Below, in pieces: positions 24,331 through 36,539 of a DNA stretch of 64,000 nt (positions are counted from its first letter, which is position 1; each line of letters begins with the position of its first letter). Where the stretch lies: assembly GCA_963169105.1 (NCBI GenBank), contig OY720641.1:75157496-75221495 (forward strand), read 5' to 3'. The notes under the pieces are model-generated. The model was given only the letters and a program-made list of their open reading frames with translations. It was not told the origin of the DNA and searched no databases. Source of the stretch: Ceriagrion tenellum (taxonomy: Eukaryota > Arthropoda > Insecta > Odonata > Coenagrionidae). Made by a program: the position numbers and the translations under genes.

Positions 24331-24424
24331 AAGACTAAGAAATAGGATGGGGGAATGAACAAAAATTATAGATTTTTGCCTCTGGTATTAAAATATTACT
24401 TTAATTTCGTAACATGTGCCTTAA
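24331..24424. repeat. Diverged direct repeat, copy 2 (downstream of SINE)
   Basis: Matches 23983-24070 in AATAGGATGGGGGAA, ATTTTTGCCTCT, AATATT and ACATGTGCC. A short related string, AGACTAAGAAATAGG, also appears near 39510-39525, so the unit may be part of a dispersed family. Confidence 0.75.
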
Positions 24425-25009
24425 GGGATTAAATTCTAATCCTCATTGTTTCTCATTATTTCTATCAAATTTACGCCTTCGTGAGTCGTAGTGATGTAAT
24501 TCGGGGTCAAAATAATACCGCCAGTACCACCGTAAAAAGCGCATGATCTTACTTGAAAGAGATTGAGTTTGCTCTATTTGTGTTACGTAAAACTTAGATT
24601 TCCAATTGATACGGCAGTGTAAGCACCTCCTAGGATTAAAAAGTTGCTGATTAGAGTATTTATGCATCAAGTAAACGGATGTTAATATTGTAAGTTCAAA
24701 TTTATCGGAATATAAGACTAATTATTGCCAAAAACTCGGTATTTCTGAAGAGAGAAAAGATGGGACTTCTCCCTCATTTCGTAGAAGGCAGTTGCAAATG
24801 GAACTCCCTTAATTTCCAACTACCAACCCACTTTGCTGACGCACTGAATACTATGGGGTCCAGTTCGTTCTCCAACCATGCCATTCAAAAAACCCTTCCT
24901 TGAGCAAAACTTTCCTTTGGGCTCATTTTACTCGCCAAGTATAAAATTTTCTTCCACGTTCCACCCGTTTCTCAAAGCATGATCCAGGAGAAGGCATGGG
25001 GAAGAGCAC
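24425..25009. other. Unassigned sequence
   Basis: Nothing recognisable. A minus-strand frame at 24443-24670 has no known domain. Confidence 0.5.
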
Positions 25010-25250
25010 GAAGGTCTTCGGAAAGGGTTGAAAGGGCAAATGGGAGGAGTTTATGACAAAGGGGAAGGGTAAGAGAGGTGGGAGAGTGTCTTTTTCTAAG
25101 GTCTCAGGATTAATTTCACGCCACGGACCCTTTCATCGGACGAATTCGCGGCCATTTCCTCCCCCGGGAATCTTCAGCCAGCTTTCCCCCAGGACCACCC
25201 GAACGATCTTTAGCAGAGCGAGAAGTAAGGAAAGAAAGAGGCTGTGAGTG
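25010..25250. other. GC-rich islet
   Basis: About 240 bases enriched in G+C, with GGGAAGGG and CCTCCCCCGGGAATC. A 64-codon + frame (25053-25247) encodes a basic Arg/Ser/Pro-rich peptide without recognisable features. Similar in size and composition to the other islets in the window. Confidence 0.3.
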
Positions 25251-25369
25251 GATTGGATGAATAACAAGCGTAAAGTAAAATAATATATGTTAAAGGCAAA
25301 ATTGGAATTAGTTCAAAAGTAATTACTGGAGTAAAGTGGTCGATGAAGGCAATGTAATGCAATTATATT

Positions 25370-25510
25370 TAATGACATAATGATTTAATGATTTAATTAT
25401 TTTAGTTATATTAATTATGTTAATTGATTATTATTATATTTATAATGATATTAATTATATTAATAAAAAATATAATAATTAGTAATGAAAAATTATTTAA
25501 TAATACAATG
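25370..25510. repeat. AT-only low-complexity tract
   Basis: About 140 bases are built almost entirely of TTAAT, TATAAT and ATTAT words, with imperfect repeats of AATGATTTAATGATTTAAT at the start. This is simple sequence with no coding potential. Confidence 0.85.
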
Positions 25511-27702
25511 ATATTTAGTTCACGTATTGAGCATATAGTACTACAGGGGCAAATACTGTAAAAATGGGCCTAACTGGAGTCCCTTAGGCAACGAATAAGA
25601 GAAGATTCAAGCTCAGAACCTGCGCACTCGTGATCCAAATTACCCAGAATCTGAAAAGAAAATACTGATGATAAATAAACTAAAGAGCGTAAGGCTTCTT
25701 TCTCAGCCAAAATGAAGAAATATTGGACATTCAGAGGGGTTGCCACGTGTCTCTTGGAGGCGTACACAACATAAAATTTCATAAATAATAATTTATAAGT
25801 ATTATAAAGGAGGCCATGAGTGGATTAAACAATGACAATGATGGAGAGAAGTCATGGATTAACCAGGCGGTAGTCAGATGGTCGAATGCAGTGGAGAGCT
25901 GAAGAAAATCAAAGCTCGGATCAATGACTAAAATTGGATGATAACAGAAACGCAAAGACTGTGTTGTGACCGAATAGGTTATTTTTTTAAATCTCCTAGG
26001 TCCTGATTCTCCATCTAAAGTTGTATTCAAATCTGACGGCGCTTGAGCCAAGAGTCACTTTGCAGCAATCCGAAAAGATTTGGCAATTCTGCCAGAGGTC
26101 CAAAATTGAGCTCCTTTTTTCCTTCTCTTGCGAGAAACAGCACTTCGACGAAAATTATATTTATGGCAATCTTACTCTGTCGGTTACCAACTTGAAAACA
26201 GCGATGTTTGTACGGAGTTGCGAGTGCTCTTATTCACTAGTAATCGACAGGTCTGGGTTCTTTCCGGACTTCATGAATTTGAGATTGGTGGCGCAGAATA
26301 TATGTATGTACGTACTCTGTGTCACCACTTTAATGCATTCCGCCTGGTACATTTAGTCGTGACTAGGGTGGGAAGATGAGGCGATAAGAGCAAAACATAT
26401 AAGCATTGATTTCACGCTAAGCCAAGGAGTAACGTAGCTGCTTCTGCCAGAAGCTGTTCAGCGGGGCGCTTTCGCTAACACGAATTGAAATTAGATGGGA
26501 GAATAGCATTATTCATGCTAGGTACAAGATCATAGTAAAACGTTTTTGTGATGATTTGAAAAGCGTTTCGACAAATAACAATGTAAATTACGGTGTTTTC
26601 AAAACGAAGCGGACAAGGTGAAAACTTAAAAAAATAATTGGTTATCACAATATCTTCCCTGACTTTTCTTGGTCTTCCAAAATCTTTTTTAAAAAACCCG
26701 ACTTATCCGATTATCCCAGTTTTCCAGTTCAGTAGCAACCTTGACAGGATAGCAAAACTATAAATAGTAAGTAGTGAATCCTATTCGACAAAAATACGAT
26801 CCAATACTTGGGGTTCATACGTATTGCATATCACCCAGAAGGAAAATGTTTATGCACTGCTTTATTACCTCTGTGCCCAGCCACTTCCTATTAAAAGGAC
26901 CTAAGTAAAGAAGGACACAGCTAAACGGAATCTCTACTAAAGAAAATCTGGGTAAATCAAATTAATCAAAAAGAATGCAAGAGATAAGGCTGTTCGCATC
27001 GATTTCCTCAAGAAATAGAACATTGTGATGCATGGCTACTGATTTCGACTATTTAATATTCTGATATTTCCATTACCATCGCTGGCTTTCGTTTGTTCTT
27101 TCCACAATCACTGAAACTATGCTACTTAAACCTTTCCGTCTGCCAATAATGATACAGATTACGTCAGTAGTAGCTCACCCCATCGTCACTAAAAGTCCCT
27201 CACTCGAGTATCTTTTAACTATACCAGCTTAATCTGAACTTCTGTATAAAAATACTTTTTGTTTCGAGGAAAATAATACAAGGCCTCCACTAGTCAAGCA
27301 TTTAGAGCTAGGCGAAATTCATTTAACATGAAGTTAATTAACCATTAACAAGCAAAATCAACACAACACCATTTCTAAAGCATCCAAATGCCCTAAAAAG
27401 AACGATGCAAGTAAACAACGCAAAAATTGATCAGCTGTTAAAAAAAAAATGAAAATATGGATTCCAATGACTCTTTCCTATACCCAAACGAGCTTCAAAA
27501 AAACGTAGAAGTAGCGTAGAAGTAGAAATGCACGTATCGTTTATGTCTTGCAACTCTCTTTTATCTTTTATTTCTTTCTATTTTATATTTATTATTTATA
27601 TCTTCCCCAACTCAAGTATATTTAATCATTTTAATACCATCTTGTTCTGATCTAACTGAATATAAATGCATTGGACTATTGGAGACGCTGTTTATACTGG
27701 CA
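25511..27702. other. Unassigned AT-rich sequence with one candidate decayed repeat
   Basis: At 26630-26745 the sequence has tandem-like variants of CCCTGACTTTTC, CCAGTTTTCCAG and TCTTCCAAAATC, ending in AGTAGCAACCTTGAC. I associate this pattern with a decayed high-copy arthropod repeat, but cannot name it. Two overlapping + frames at 26021-26379 are unrecognised. Nothing else stands out. Confidence 0.35.
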
Positions 27703-28320
27703 CAGAATTTCCCAAACTACGCCCAATGGAGCCCTTGGGGCTCCGCGAGTGATTCTCAGGGCACTCAGGCAGGTCTGTGGCACTCATTGCCTTGACAGAA
27801 TCACAAGAATTTAACTGCTAATTCTAATTATTCAAATAGCGCTTTTTAAATAATATTTTCTCTGTTAATATATGTATATACTGTCGCGGCCTACCACCTA
27901 ATAATCAAATCTGCTGGCTTAGAGTGCTGGGGCTTTCATTGGGACCCTGACAAGTGATGCCACCACCATGCCTATCTCCAACAATGTGGTGGAAGTGGCG
28001 AGCGGGCAGTCGGACTGAGATTTTGCTGGAGTCCAGAAAAATCAACCCCTCTCTCCTGTGTAAGAGAATTATCTACGTGAATTACAGTCCACAATAATTT
28101 ACTAGTATTGCATTCATTTATTAACGCGATATCTGGAGCCTCCCGAGAGCACAACATAATGTATCATTCTATTCATAATTGTGAGTACGCATACGAAGCA
28201 ATACTCTTCATAGAGCATCGACAGAACTAATCACTTAGATCAGAATCAATTCCTTTGAGGTTCACGAGAAACCTTTGCTTCTAAAAGGACTTCGAGACTG
28301 AAAAAGTTTGGGAATCACTG
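27703..28320. mobile_element. Non-autonomous hAT-type DNA transposon (618 bp)
   Basis: The left end reads CAGAATTTCCCAAACTACG. The right end, on the opposite strand, reads CAGTGATTCCCAAACTTTTT. The CAG..(N)TTCCCAAACT terminal inverted repeat is typical of hAT elements. The right end continues with the AGTCTCGAAGTCC and GAAGCAAAGGTTTCTCG strings I have seen beside such ends. Flanking 8-mers (27695-27702, tactggca; 28321-28328, ataatgca) agree at only three positions, so a target duplication is either decayed or absent. No hATC dimerisation domain or transposase core was found. The minus frame 27972-28157 is short and unrecognised. It is likely an old internally deleted or MITE-like copy. Confidence 0.75.
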
Positions 28321-29216
28321 ATAATGCAAATTGTTACAAAGGTGATCATATTTTAAGTCATAATATGTTTAAAATGCGACCAACAAACGAGTTCCTTTGA
28401 ACAAGTACTCAGAAAGCGATACCTTTATATGTATGCTTTCTTTTGTAATCTCTGCGTGTGTACTTTCATATCCAGAAATGTCATTTCCAGCTACGATATA
28501 TAAGAGTTTTCCTCCCACAACTTTGGTGACTCCAGGTGAGCAAAGAAGTTTAGCAAGGACTTTTTCCAATTCGATATATCCTACGCTTCCCAAGTGTGCA
28601 GCCAAGACCTCTCTTCCATTCCTACTGTAACTCTTACTTTGAAAACTTTCGAAGTAGTACAGGAAAGGTTTTCTTAGCCGGTCGGAATACGGAGTTATAT
28701 CATTCATTCCTTCTACAAGCCAAATCTCCAGAGTCCAATCAAACGTCTTCCCCCTCTTACTTTATCTGCCATCTCCTGAAACCATTCATCAAAATGGCTA
28801 TCCGCAGGATGAAAACTTTCATGCATAAAATATAAAATTGTTTCGCAAAATAAAATTAGTATGAGAAAACAGATATTCAAAGGAAAAATTACAAGTAGGT
28901 CACAGGAAGAGGCAATCACAGGAAGCAAGATACAGGAAGAACCAGTAACTTTGGACGCACGGGAGAAGAAACGTTATTTTTAAGAAACAATTTAGGCAAA
29001 ATGTAAAGGAAAGAATCAACAAGAACCATCATGAAGCCGGAAACCAGCACGGAAGAAAGAGGTGTTAACAATATGGCAAGCAAAATTTTTCACCGTTATC
29101 AATGGGTATCTTTTAGGCACGTGTTTTCAAGCTTATCACTACAACATTCTCGTAAGTTATCTCACGGCTCATCTTTGGAGGGACTAATCGTAGAGAAACA
29201 CTCACACACACACCAT
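28321..29216. other. Unassigned sequence
   Basis: Overlapping open frames on both strands at 28369-28928 reach 112 codons on the minus strand. None shows a recognisable domain. I see no repeat structure. Confidence 0.45.
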
Positions 29217-29269
29217 TTCAACATTTACCGGATGTAAATAATATCCAAGTTCAACATTTACCGGATGTA
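29217..29269. repeat. Two-copy direct repeat, about 20 bp
   Basis: TTCAACATTTACCGGATGTA occurs at 29217-29236 and 29250-29269, with no mismatch, separated by 13 bases. Confidence 0.95.
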
Positions 29270-29639
29270 GGTACATAATAATCAGTAAAGATTATAGCGA
29301 AAAAATCCCTGATTACATGATTCACCATTGGTAATCAAGTTGAATTGGTGTCTTGTTTATTTATCGACCAAAAATGGCCTAATGGAAAAGTACATTGATC
29401 AATGTTATGATAAATAAAACATAGTCAAGTAGAAATATAATAGAGAGTAACGAGAAGAATAAAACAAAGTCACGATTAGCACAAGAAATTTAACGTAAAG
29501 CCGGGGATCCATCAAACAAGTGCAGTTTGATTAAGGATACGAATTCTTTGGGCAACGCTTGGAGGTCAAGAGGGAAAAGCGACGACAAAAGATAAAATTC
29601 AGAGGAGGTTCTTGAGTGCGGAATTCCAATATAGAGGGT

Positions 29640-29860
29640 CCTGAGTCGATTCTCATAGGTGGTTGAGATAATTCAGAAAGATTTTGCTCCCAATTTGGGT
29701 GATCTCCAGGGATATGTTCGATCGGGATAGCTTTATGTGTCGGAATCCGTCCGTCGAAAGTAACGTTAAACCAAGGTCCTCTTGGCGCCCTCCATTAAGA
29801 ATAGGCTAAACACACCACGGGGTTCATATTTCCTCCCACCCTCCTCTCATTCCCTTAATA
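29640..29860 (+). mobile_element. Second, diverged tRNA-derived SINE
   Basis: A-box-like TGGTTGAGATA lies at 29660-29670 and B-box-like TGTTCGATCGG at 29715-29725, a spacing compatible with a tRNA-like head. The body (GTGTCGGAATCCGTCC, AACGTTAAACCAAGGTCC, TTGGCGCCC, ATTAAGAATAGGCT) matches a layout I remember from dispersed insect repeats whose tRNA-like heads precede a CGTTAA..CCTTGGTCC segment. The 3' border is not sharp and no tail is obvious. It differs in body sequence from the SINE at 24.1 kb, so it belongs to another family. Confidence is moderate because the B-box has two departures from consensus. Confidence 0.55.
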
Positions 29861-32800
29861 AACCTACCGAAACCAAATTAACCATTTATTCTCACTAGAA
29901 CGAATGGCCTCATTCGCCGGTAGTCTCCCAAAATAACGAAAGAAGTGCAAATGATAACCATGTCCAAATCCAGGGAAATATCTATCAAAGCATACAAAAG
30001 TCTTTACATGCCCTGCAGTGAATGGATCATGTATCCCGTATGGATATTTGTTTTGACATGAATACCATAATATATCAAAGCGCTTACATTTGAGTCGATG
30101 ACAACGAGGGAAGACAGTTTTATTTTTGTTGCAACTCACACAGCAGCGATAAATTCTTCCGATGAATTTCCCTCCGCTCCGCGTCACTCCCTTGTTTCCT
30201 CTGCCGCTAAGAGTTCCATTACTCCCCGCAACGTGTCTCTCAAAAGAATTGCTGTTTACGAGCGTGAGTGTGTTTGGAAAAGACTTGGGAACTCATCGAG
30301 CTTCACCCGTCATCCTCCTGCGCTCTTAAGAAACTTGTAAGGGTTTTTCCACTCCCTTCACTGAAATATGTGGGTCACTGAAGGAGAATGCGAATGATAC
30401 GGAATTTTACTTTTGTTTAATAGCGTCTCAGGAATAAACTTTTTCGGTTTAGACGGCGCATGAAAACTCCTTTCGAGAGCAATCAAGCGTCGAAATATTA
30501 TTTTAGCTTTTATTCGTGATATTTTTGGTTCGACTCTATGAAGTTTTACGGCCGATTGCGTAGACGGTTGAATTGCTATTTAATAAAGCTCTTTATCTGA
30601 ATTTATATTTTATTGAAATAAGACAAAATATAAGTGCCGGTAAGTAATCTAGTCCAATATTGAATTTCTATGAAATATTTTTCTTTAAGGTAAAATGTCT
30701 AGGAAAAATTTATTTAATGATGCCCATATTTGATGATATATTCTCCGCAATAAATAATTAAAGGTCAAGGAATAGAGAACGGATTAGAACAAAACATTTT
30801 ACTAAGAAGCATATTCCCACCGACTAATTTCATAGAGATTGTCTCCAAGAAATGCAGCGTAATGATATATACTAACCTCATTGGATTTATAACAATTTAC
30901 AGAAAAAAGGCTTGTTTATCGATAATAATAAATGATAATAAAATATCCGCGACAATATTTTCCCTGTCTCTGTTTCCGCGGCAATCTATTTCTATTATGT
31001 GATGCTGAACTTTCGGAAAACAATACGGAGGATTTCTTTGGTTGAAAAAGGAAATTGGTGCATTGCGATACAATGTAAACGATGCGGGAGGTAATCCAAA
31101 AAATGTCAACATATCAAAAGACTGGATGACGATGGCAGAATTAGGTATCAATAGACATGCAAAAACATCGAGATGGTTTTTCCGAAACAAAAATCACACT
31201 GTTGGAAAAATTCATTATAGCCTGCCCAAGAATACTTCCTTTTTTGCATGTCCACTATACAATCTATTCATTAACAATGGAATGTCATCCAACTATTCCA
31301 TAGGCACAAATAAGAGCCGGGTTTCATAGTTAAACGGGAGTAGTTGTACCATCATTAAGACTTTGCTGTGAAAAGTACGGCAGTAGATTTATAAATCAAA
31401 GGCCCCTTCATCGCAGACAAGACGCATGGATCTTGGAGATTAATGTGGCTTCATGAACGGAAACTGGAGATTTACGCATGAGGGGCTCATTATCGTGAGC
31501 CGTAAACTTATGGAGCTGAGGCGACTTCCGAGTTTGCCTGAGCACAACAGAGGCGGCTACGGCATGATGTTTCTCCTGAGTAACCCGAGAGAAACGCCAT
31601 TAGGGCCCATCTCGTTCAAGAGGGTGTTCGTTGTAACGCAAGGGAAATGTTGAGCCTAAACATGTCGTGGAGCTTGACAGCCACCTCAACATTGTCTAGC
31701 TTTCCAATTTAGACAAAAGTCTACATTAAACATAAAATATGCATTTTATTTGCTTTGTAAACCTCCTTTCAGGGTACTCCCACATTAACACTTAGCTCCA
31801 TTACCTCCTTTATCTGAGAGAGAAATCAACTCGTATAATTCATAATAAGATATTATTTAAATACATACAGAAATTTGATTCTGTCTTTTCGTCCGTTATT
31901 ATTCTTTGAAGAAGAAAATCATGCAGGACGTCAAAGTAAATAGGTATGTAGGAATGAATTCGTTGGTAGAGAAGAGAGTGAAATTGATAGCTGGTGAAAA
32001 CATGTATTGAAATTAATGAATAATGATGATGATGATATCGTAAGACTCATAAAATCTCTACGAGTATGATATTTGGCCACGAGGAAAGAAACCATTAGCC
32101 AATCATGCCAAACAATATATTTAAGGGATAGATAAGGGATTAAAAAAACCAGAAGGAGTAGTTAGCTAAAGGCAAATCGATATATCCTCTTGGAAACCTT
32201 AAAAGAACGGGGTACGAAGAGGGTGAGAAGATACGGCGAAGGACAAGAAATACCTGATGCAATAGGTGCTAAAGGGCAAAGTTCACACCGGGCGCCAGAA
32301 AAGACGAATATATCTCTACATATCGTACTCAAAACAAACAATTCACAGGACTTACTAACTAAGGAGGATGCCTTAGAAAATATTTGCTTTTAATAACAGT
32401 TTTCAGAAACAACAAGATTGTATTTTATCATTATTTTCCCCAGAATACATCTCTAGCAATAATTATCTTTCGGTAGACCCATGATCAGAGAGCTTCGTCA
32501 AAGAATAAAGTTATATGGAAGGTTTAGTGGAAGGGCTAGACAGTAAGCACTTACGGGAAATGAAAAAAGCTTTGACCGGTATTTCAGATTCTATATTGAA
32601 CAATTAAATTGGTAAGCAGGCGTTTTGAAAACAGGTATATCAAAAGAAAACAAAGGCACTCAGATTTGCCTGTTTTCATTCGGTAAGATACACCCTATGG
32701 ACGCAAAATCGTCCACACCGCATCATCCACGAGCTTTTGCGAGGAGTGGAGAGGATACATTCAAGAATGGTTACAGAAAAAGATGAGAGCGAAGGGATTA

Positions 32801-32919
32801 GACGTTCAAGGTATATTTCACCTCTTCATAAAATCCTCCCGGTTAATGATTGATGGTGGACAGTATCCAAGGACACAAGGGCAGATAATAAAAAGCACTA
32901 TTAATGGCAGGCGTCTCGC
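29861..32919. other. Unassigned AT-rich sequence
   Basis: No supported gene. Frames at 29864-30187 (minus, 107 codons, Cys/His/Phe-rich), 31042-31329 and 31453-31653 (+) are unrecognised. A short (ATG)n simple repeat lies at about 32020-32036. Confidence 0.5.
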
Positions 32920-33180
32920 TGCGACAGGGAGAGAGAAAATGGAGAAAAGGTTTGATGGGGCCCGGATTCGCAGCGGGGCGGAGGGTGAGGACGCTCCGGC
33001 CCGGGTCAGGCCGGCTATTATTCACGCACCCGCGTTCAGGAGACGCTCAAGGGCTCAGTTCCGGCCAATTGACAGACATAATCCTGTGTCCTCTCTTCCC
33101 TCGCCGTAGCAATGCGCAACAGCTGCGACGGCATGCCGGTAGCCCTGTTCGACAATTCTTTCCCTGCGCTGTTTAAGTCC
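32920..33180. other. GC-rich islet
   Basis: CpG-rich block (GGACGCTCCGGCCCGGGTCAGG and neighbours near 32989) within AT-rich surroundings. Open frames cross it on both strands, as expected for GC-rich chance sequence. No recognisable peptide. Confidence 0.3.
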
Positions 33181-33276
33181 CCAGTCGCAAAATAGCCCAT
33201 CTGAAAAGGCGGCACATGGTAATCAGTTTATTTCGAGTGCTTAATGGAAAGGTTAGTCTCTTCATATGAATCGGTA

Positions 33277-33466
33277 AAGGCGTTCCTTTTGCAAAAAACT
33301 TCTTCCTGATCGCTTGTCCGTGTTTTTATCTATATCTTGATAATGATATAAATATATATGTATCTTAATGATATAATAATAATATCTTAATATAAAATGT
33401 ATTTTAATACAGATAAAAATATGGACAAGCGATCGGGAAAGAGTTTTTGGTAAAATTAATGCCCTT
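33277..33466. repeat. Inverted repeat with 55-bp arms (candidate MITE)
   Basis: Left arm 33277-33331 and right arm 33411-33466 are imperfect reverse complements. They share CGATCAGGAAG/CTTCCTGATCG-type and ACAAGCGATC segments and an AGATAAAAA border next to the spacer. The 79-base spacer is AT-only low complexity (ATAATGATATAAATATATAT-like). No target duplication is evident. It lies only 34 bases from the next MITE, so this is a local insertion cluster. Confidence 0.8.
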
Positions 33467-33498
33467 ACAGATGACTTCTTAATTTATGCGTCTCCGTA

Positions 33499-33707
33499 TA
33501 AAGACCGCTTTACACGGTACACTTTATTGTACAACCGAATGTATCATAGAATGTACAGAAACTGAATGGAAATAGAGTAGATTCTATTTCCCGTAAAGTC
33601 ATTCAGACAATCATTAAATTTTCCGCTTTACACGGTACAATTTTCCTCATGCAAGAGTTCATACATTTGTTCGTACAATAAAATGTACCGTGTAAAGCGG
33701 CCTTAAG
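33499..33707. mobile_element. MITE with 35-bp terminal inverted repeats and a nested internal copy
   Basis: The left end reads AAGACCGCTTTACACGGTAC followed by ACTTTATTGTACAA. The right end, reversed, reads AAGGCCGCTTTACACGGTAC followed by ATTTTATTGTACGAA. A third copy of CCGCTTTACACGGTACA lies inside at 33622-33638 in the same orientation as the left end. The segment from there to 33701 is therefore itself bounded by inverted repeats. The left half contains a further foldback (CTGAATGGAAATAGAG against CTATTTCC and CATTCAG). The target duplication is uncertain (TA on the left, AA on the right). No coding capacity. Confidence 0.85.
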
Positions 33708-33764
33708 AAGGAGAAAGAGTGAGTCAAGTATATATCCGATATGCTTATATGCTCGACGAATGAG

Positions 33765-33852
33765 TTCCTATCAACGCTGATATTTCATCGGTGAGGTTAC
33801 AATGATGATTCACCACTTCAAGTTTTCCGCTCCAATTTCAACGGTAACTTTA
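33765..33852. repeat. Diverged direct repeat, copy 1
   Basis: Contains TTCCTATCAACGCTGAT, TCATCGGTGAGGTTACAATG, ATGATTCA, CGCTCCAA and CGGTAACT in the same order as the second copy at 34187-34273. Confidence 0.8.
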
Positions 33853-34186
33853 GTTAATTTCTTTCAACTCACCTAAAATACCTAGTCATATGCGCATTTA
33901 TGCTTACATGCCATACGCTTATAAGAATATCCGCTTATCCCTATGAATATAAAGGGTTTAACCGCCAAGTATGAAATATATCGCATTTTGGAGCACATCT
34001 AGTGGTGAATTTATTTTTTCATAATTAAAAGCGAAATAATGAAATGTCATAGAATCGAAATCGTACATCATACGTGTTACAGTGGTTTTAAAATTACTAG
34101 CCGAATGGATTATTGATGAGGTACATGTTAAAGAGCCGGTGAAAGCAGGGATTATTCAATACTTCCACCGTGAACACACATTGAAA

Positions 34187-34310
34187 AGTGTTCCTATCAA
34201 CATTGATTTTGTATCGATGAGGTTGCAATGATGATTCAACGTTTTTACTTTTTCGCTCCAAGTTCTGCGGTAACTCACGTTCTTCTGCGGTAAGGGTTTC
34301 TGCGGTAAGG
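34187..34310. repeat. Diverged direct repeat, copy 2, with short tandem extension
   Basis: The first part (34187-34273) matches 33765-33852. The repeat then continues with three close variants of TTCTGCGGTAA (about 34263-34300), a small tandem array that the first copy lacks. The roughly 335 bases between the two copies show no coding signal. Confidence 0.8.
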
Positions 34311-36539
34311 CGCTAGTAATGAAATGTATCACTTCTGTAACAGTCAGGGGCCTTATTCACAAAAGACTCGATTTTGTTGAATTCTGGACATTATCGAGGC
34401 GAAAAAGTCACAGTCTCTAAAATTGCGAAGGTAGCAATTCACGAAGCTAATATAGGTCGCTTCGCCGTCTCATTTGGCGAAGAAAAAAGGCAACGGCAGC
34501 CTCTAAAATAATTTCGCATCCTCCATTTCTCAGCGAACGGGGTAGCAGCTGCATTTTTGGTGGTAGGAAAAAATTGTGAAAGATTCAGATAGGAGTATAA
34601 ATCTTCCACAAATTAAGCGTTCAATTATTTCTCCAGTAAGGAGAGACGATACTCTTTTATCCTTCATTGTGAGTATAAATGGTTCATTTTTTGGCATTAA
34701 CTACAAACATTGATTAGAGCGATTGCATTACAAATTCGTGATACAACTTTAGGTGCAGGGTTTTCTCCAATTCTCACTCATGAAGCGACAAATTGCTATT
34801 TATGAGGGAAAAATGAATGAAAGTTGGATAAATATGTAGTGATCCATAACGGGTAGGCACATTTTCTAACACAAAAACGTTAACAAATGGCTGAAACATA
34901 ATGGCTTAAAAATTGTGCCCCATGTCCTGGGATAGTTATTTATATTCATAATCACAACGTTGTTGATTTTTATATACTATTTTATACGCTATTTCTATTC
35001 ATCATAAAACATGAACATACAAAATGACTAAGATCAATTAACGACTCCAATTTTAGTATGTCTATTACCTTCATAGGAGGGGATGGTGGGTTTATTTCCA
35101 ACCTGAAAGGCGTAGGCATGTATTTTGGATACTCATCAAACACTGACTTGCTCAGCAAATGATTTGAATTGAATTGTAAGTAATGTAGATACAAGGCTGA
35201 TTGATGAGTTATAAGTTCTGAACTTTTCTGCTGGCGCAAAAATTATGCGACCATGCGACAAAAGGTGAAATTACGATTTTTTCATTCTTGCTGAAATGCT
35301 GCTTCTTGGCTGAAAATGACAGAATAGATAACATTTTCATGACTCTCCAGCAGAAAAGCGAAAATTTTCCCGGTTACTGCCTGATTATTTTTATTTTTAC
35401 GAATTCACCATCAGATTTTAACACAACACTTTCACGATTTCCGTCGGTTTTTCTAATCAGTTTCGATATTTTAAATTCATTCGCTATACAGATGTTGCTA
35501 ATTTTGCGTAATGACTACGTCCCCGTTCGTACATATGGACACGATAATGATACAGTTCCAAGCGTATAAAATTCAGTATTCAGATTCAGGTACTTCTGAA
35601 AACATGAAACCAAATAAATAATTTATAGCGATTTTTACCTATATCACATTTTAGCTTGGCTTGTCAGCACGTTCTGACAACGTCAACGGCTTTACAACTG
35701 GACTTGCAGGAGAGGTTTTGATCACATTCATAGAGATGAGCCCAAACGATAATTATACATCTTCATGGCGAGATAAAACATAGAAAATATCATAGAATCA
35801 CATGAAGATTGAGGGATTTATTACAGATTTATTTGTAGAGTGAAACGAACTTTCCTAAATAGATTACTATTGAGTCATATTTGGGTCACTGAATTGTATT
35901 ACAAGTCTAAAGCCAAAGAAAATAAGAATTAGACAAACAATATAGGAACTCTATCCAAGAGAATTCGAAAATGGTCAATATTATATAATTTAGACGTTAA
36001 ATGTATAAACTAATAATTTTTAATAATTATAATTTCGTGTCTCGCCTCGCCAGTCACAATTCATTGAACAAATAAAAATTATTTTTATTTATCTATATAT
36101 ATTACTCACACTAAAACGTGATCTTGAGAATAAACTCTATCCAAGTGCAAAAATCACAGAGAAACATGCGCAATTATTTTCAAGTAGGTACTGAAGAGCC
36201 TTAAGTGCCGCCGGGTCACCTCTGAAGATGAAGCTATGGCGTAAGAAATATCTCATGTTGAATCGGTGGCATACAAAGAAAAACATAAACGAGAAGACTT
36301 CAAGCTCTCGCAATATATTCCTACACTCTATACGAGGCCACATTGATGCAGTGCTGTAATCAGAACACGAGGAGAATCGTCACGGAAGCTGACAGAGAGA
36401 CCAAGAGTTATCAAGAAAAGGATGCGGAGGACAGAAGACGTAGAGAGCGCTTTAGGAACGTATTGTGAATAGCGAGCGGGAGAATCATTTGTACGTAAAT
36501 ATTTATATCTAAACATATGCATATACATTCCATCTTGCG
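34311..36539. other. Unassigned AT-rich sequence
   Basis: No gene or mobile element that I can support. A less AT-rich patch at 34350-34560 begins GGGGCCTTATTCACAAAAG, which looks like a transposon end, but I could not find a partner end. Frames at 34982-35239 and 35288-35569 are unrecognised. Confidence 0.45.

Noticed and set aside
34350..34600. Transposon end beginning GGGGCCTTATTCACAAAAG
   Set aside because: I could not find a partner inverted end or target duplication, so the border is unsupported.
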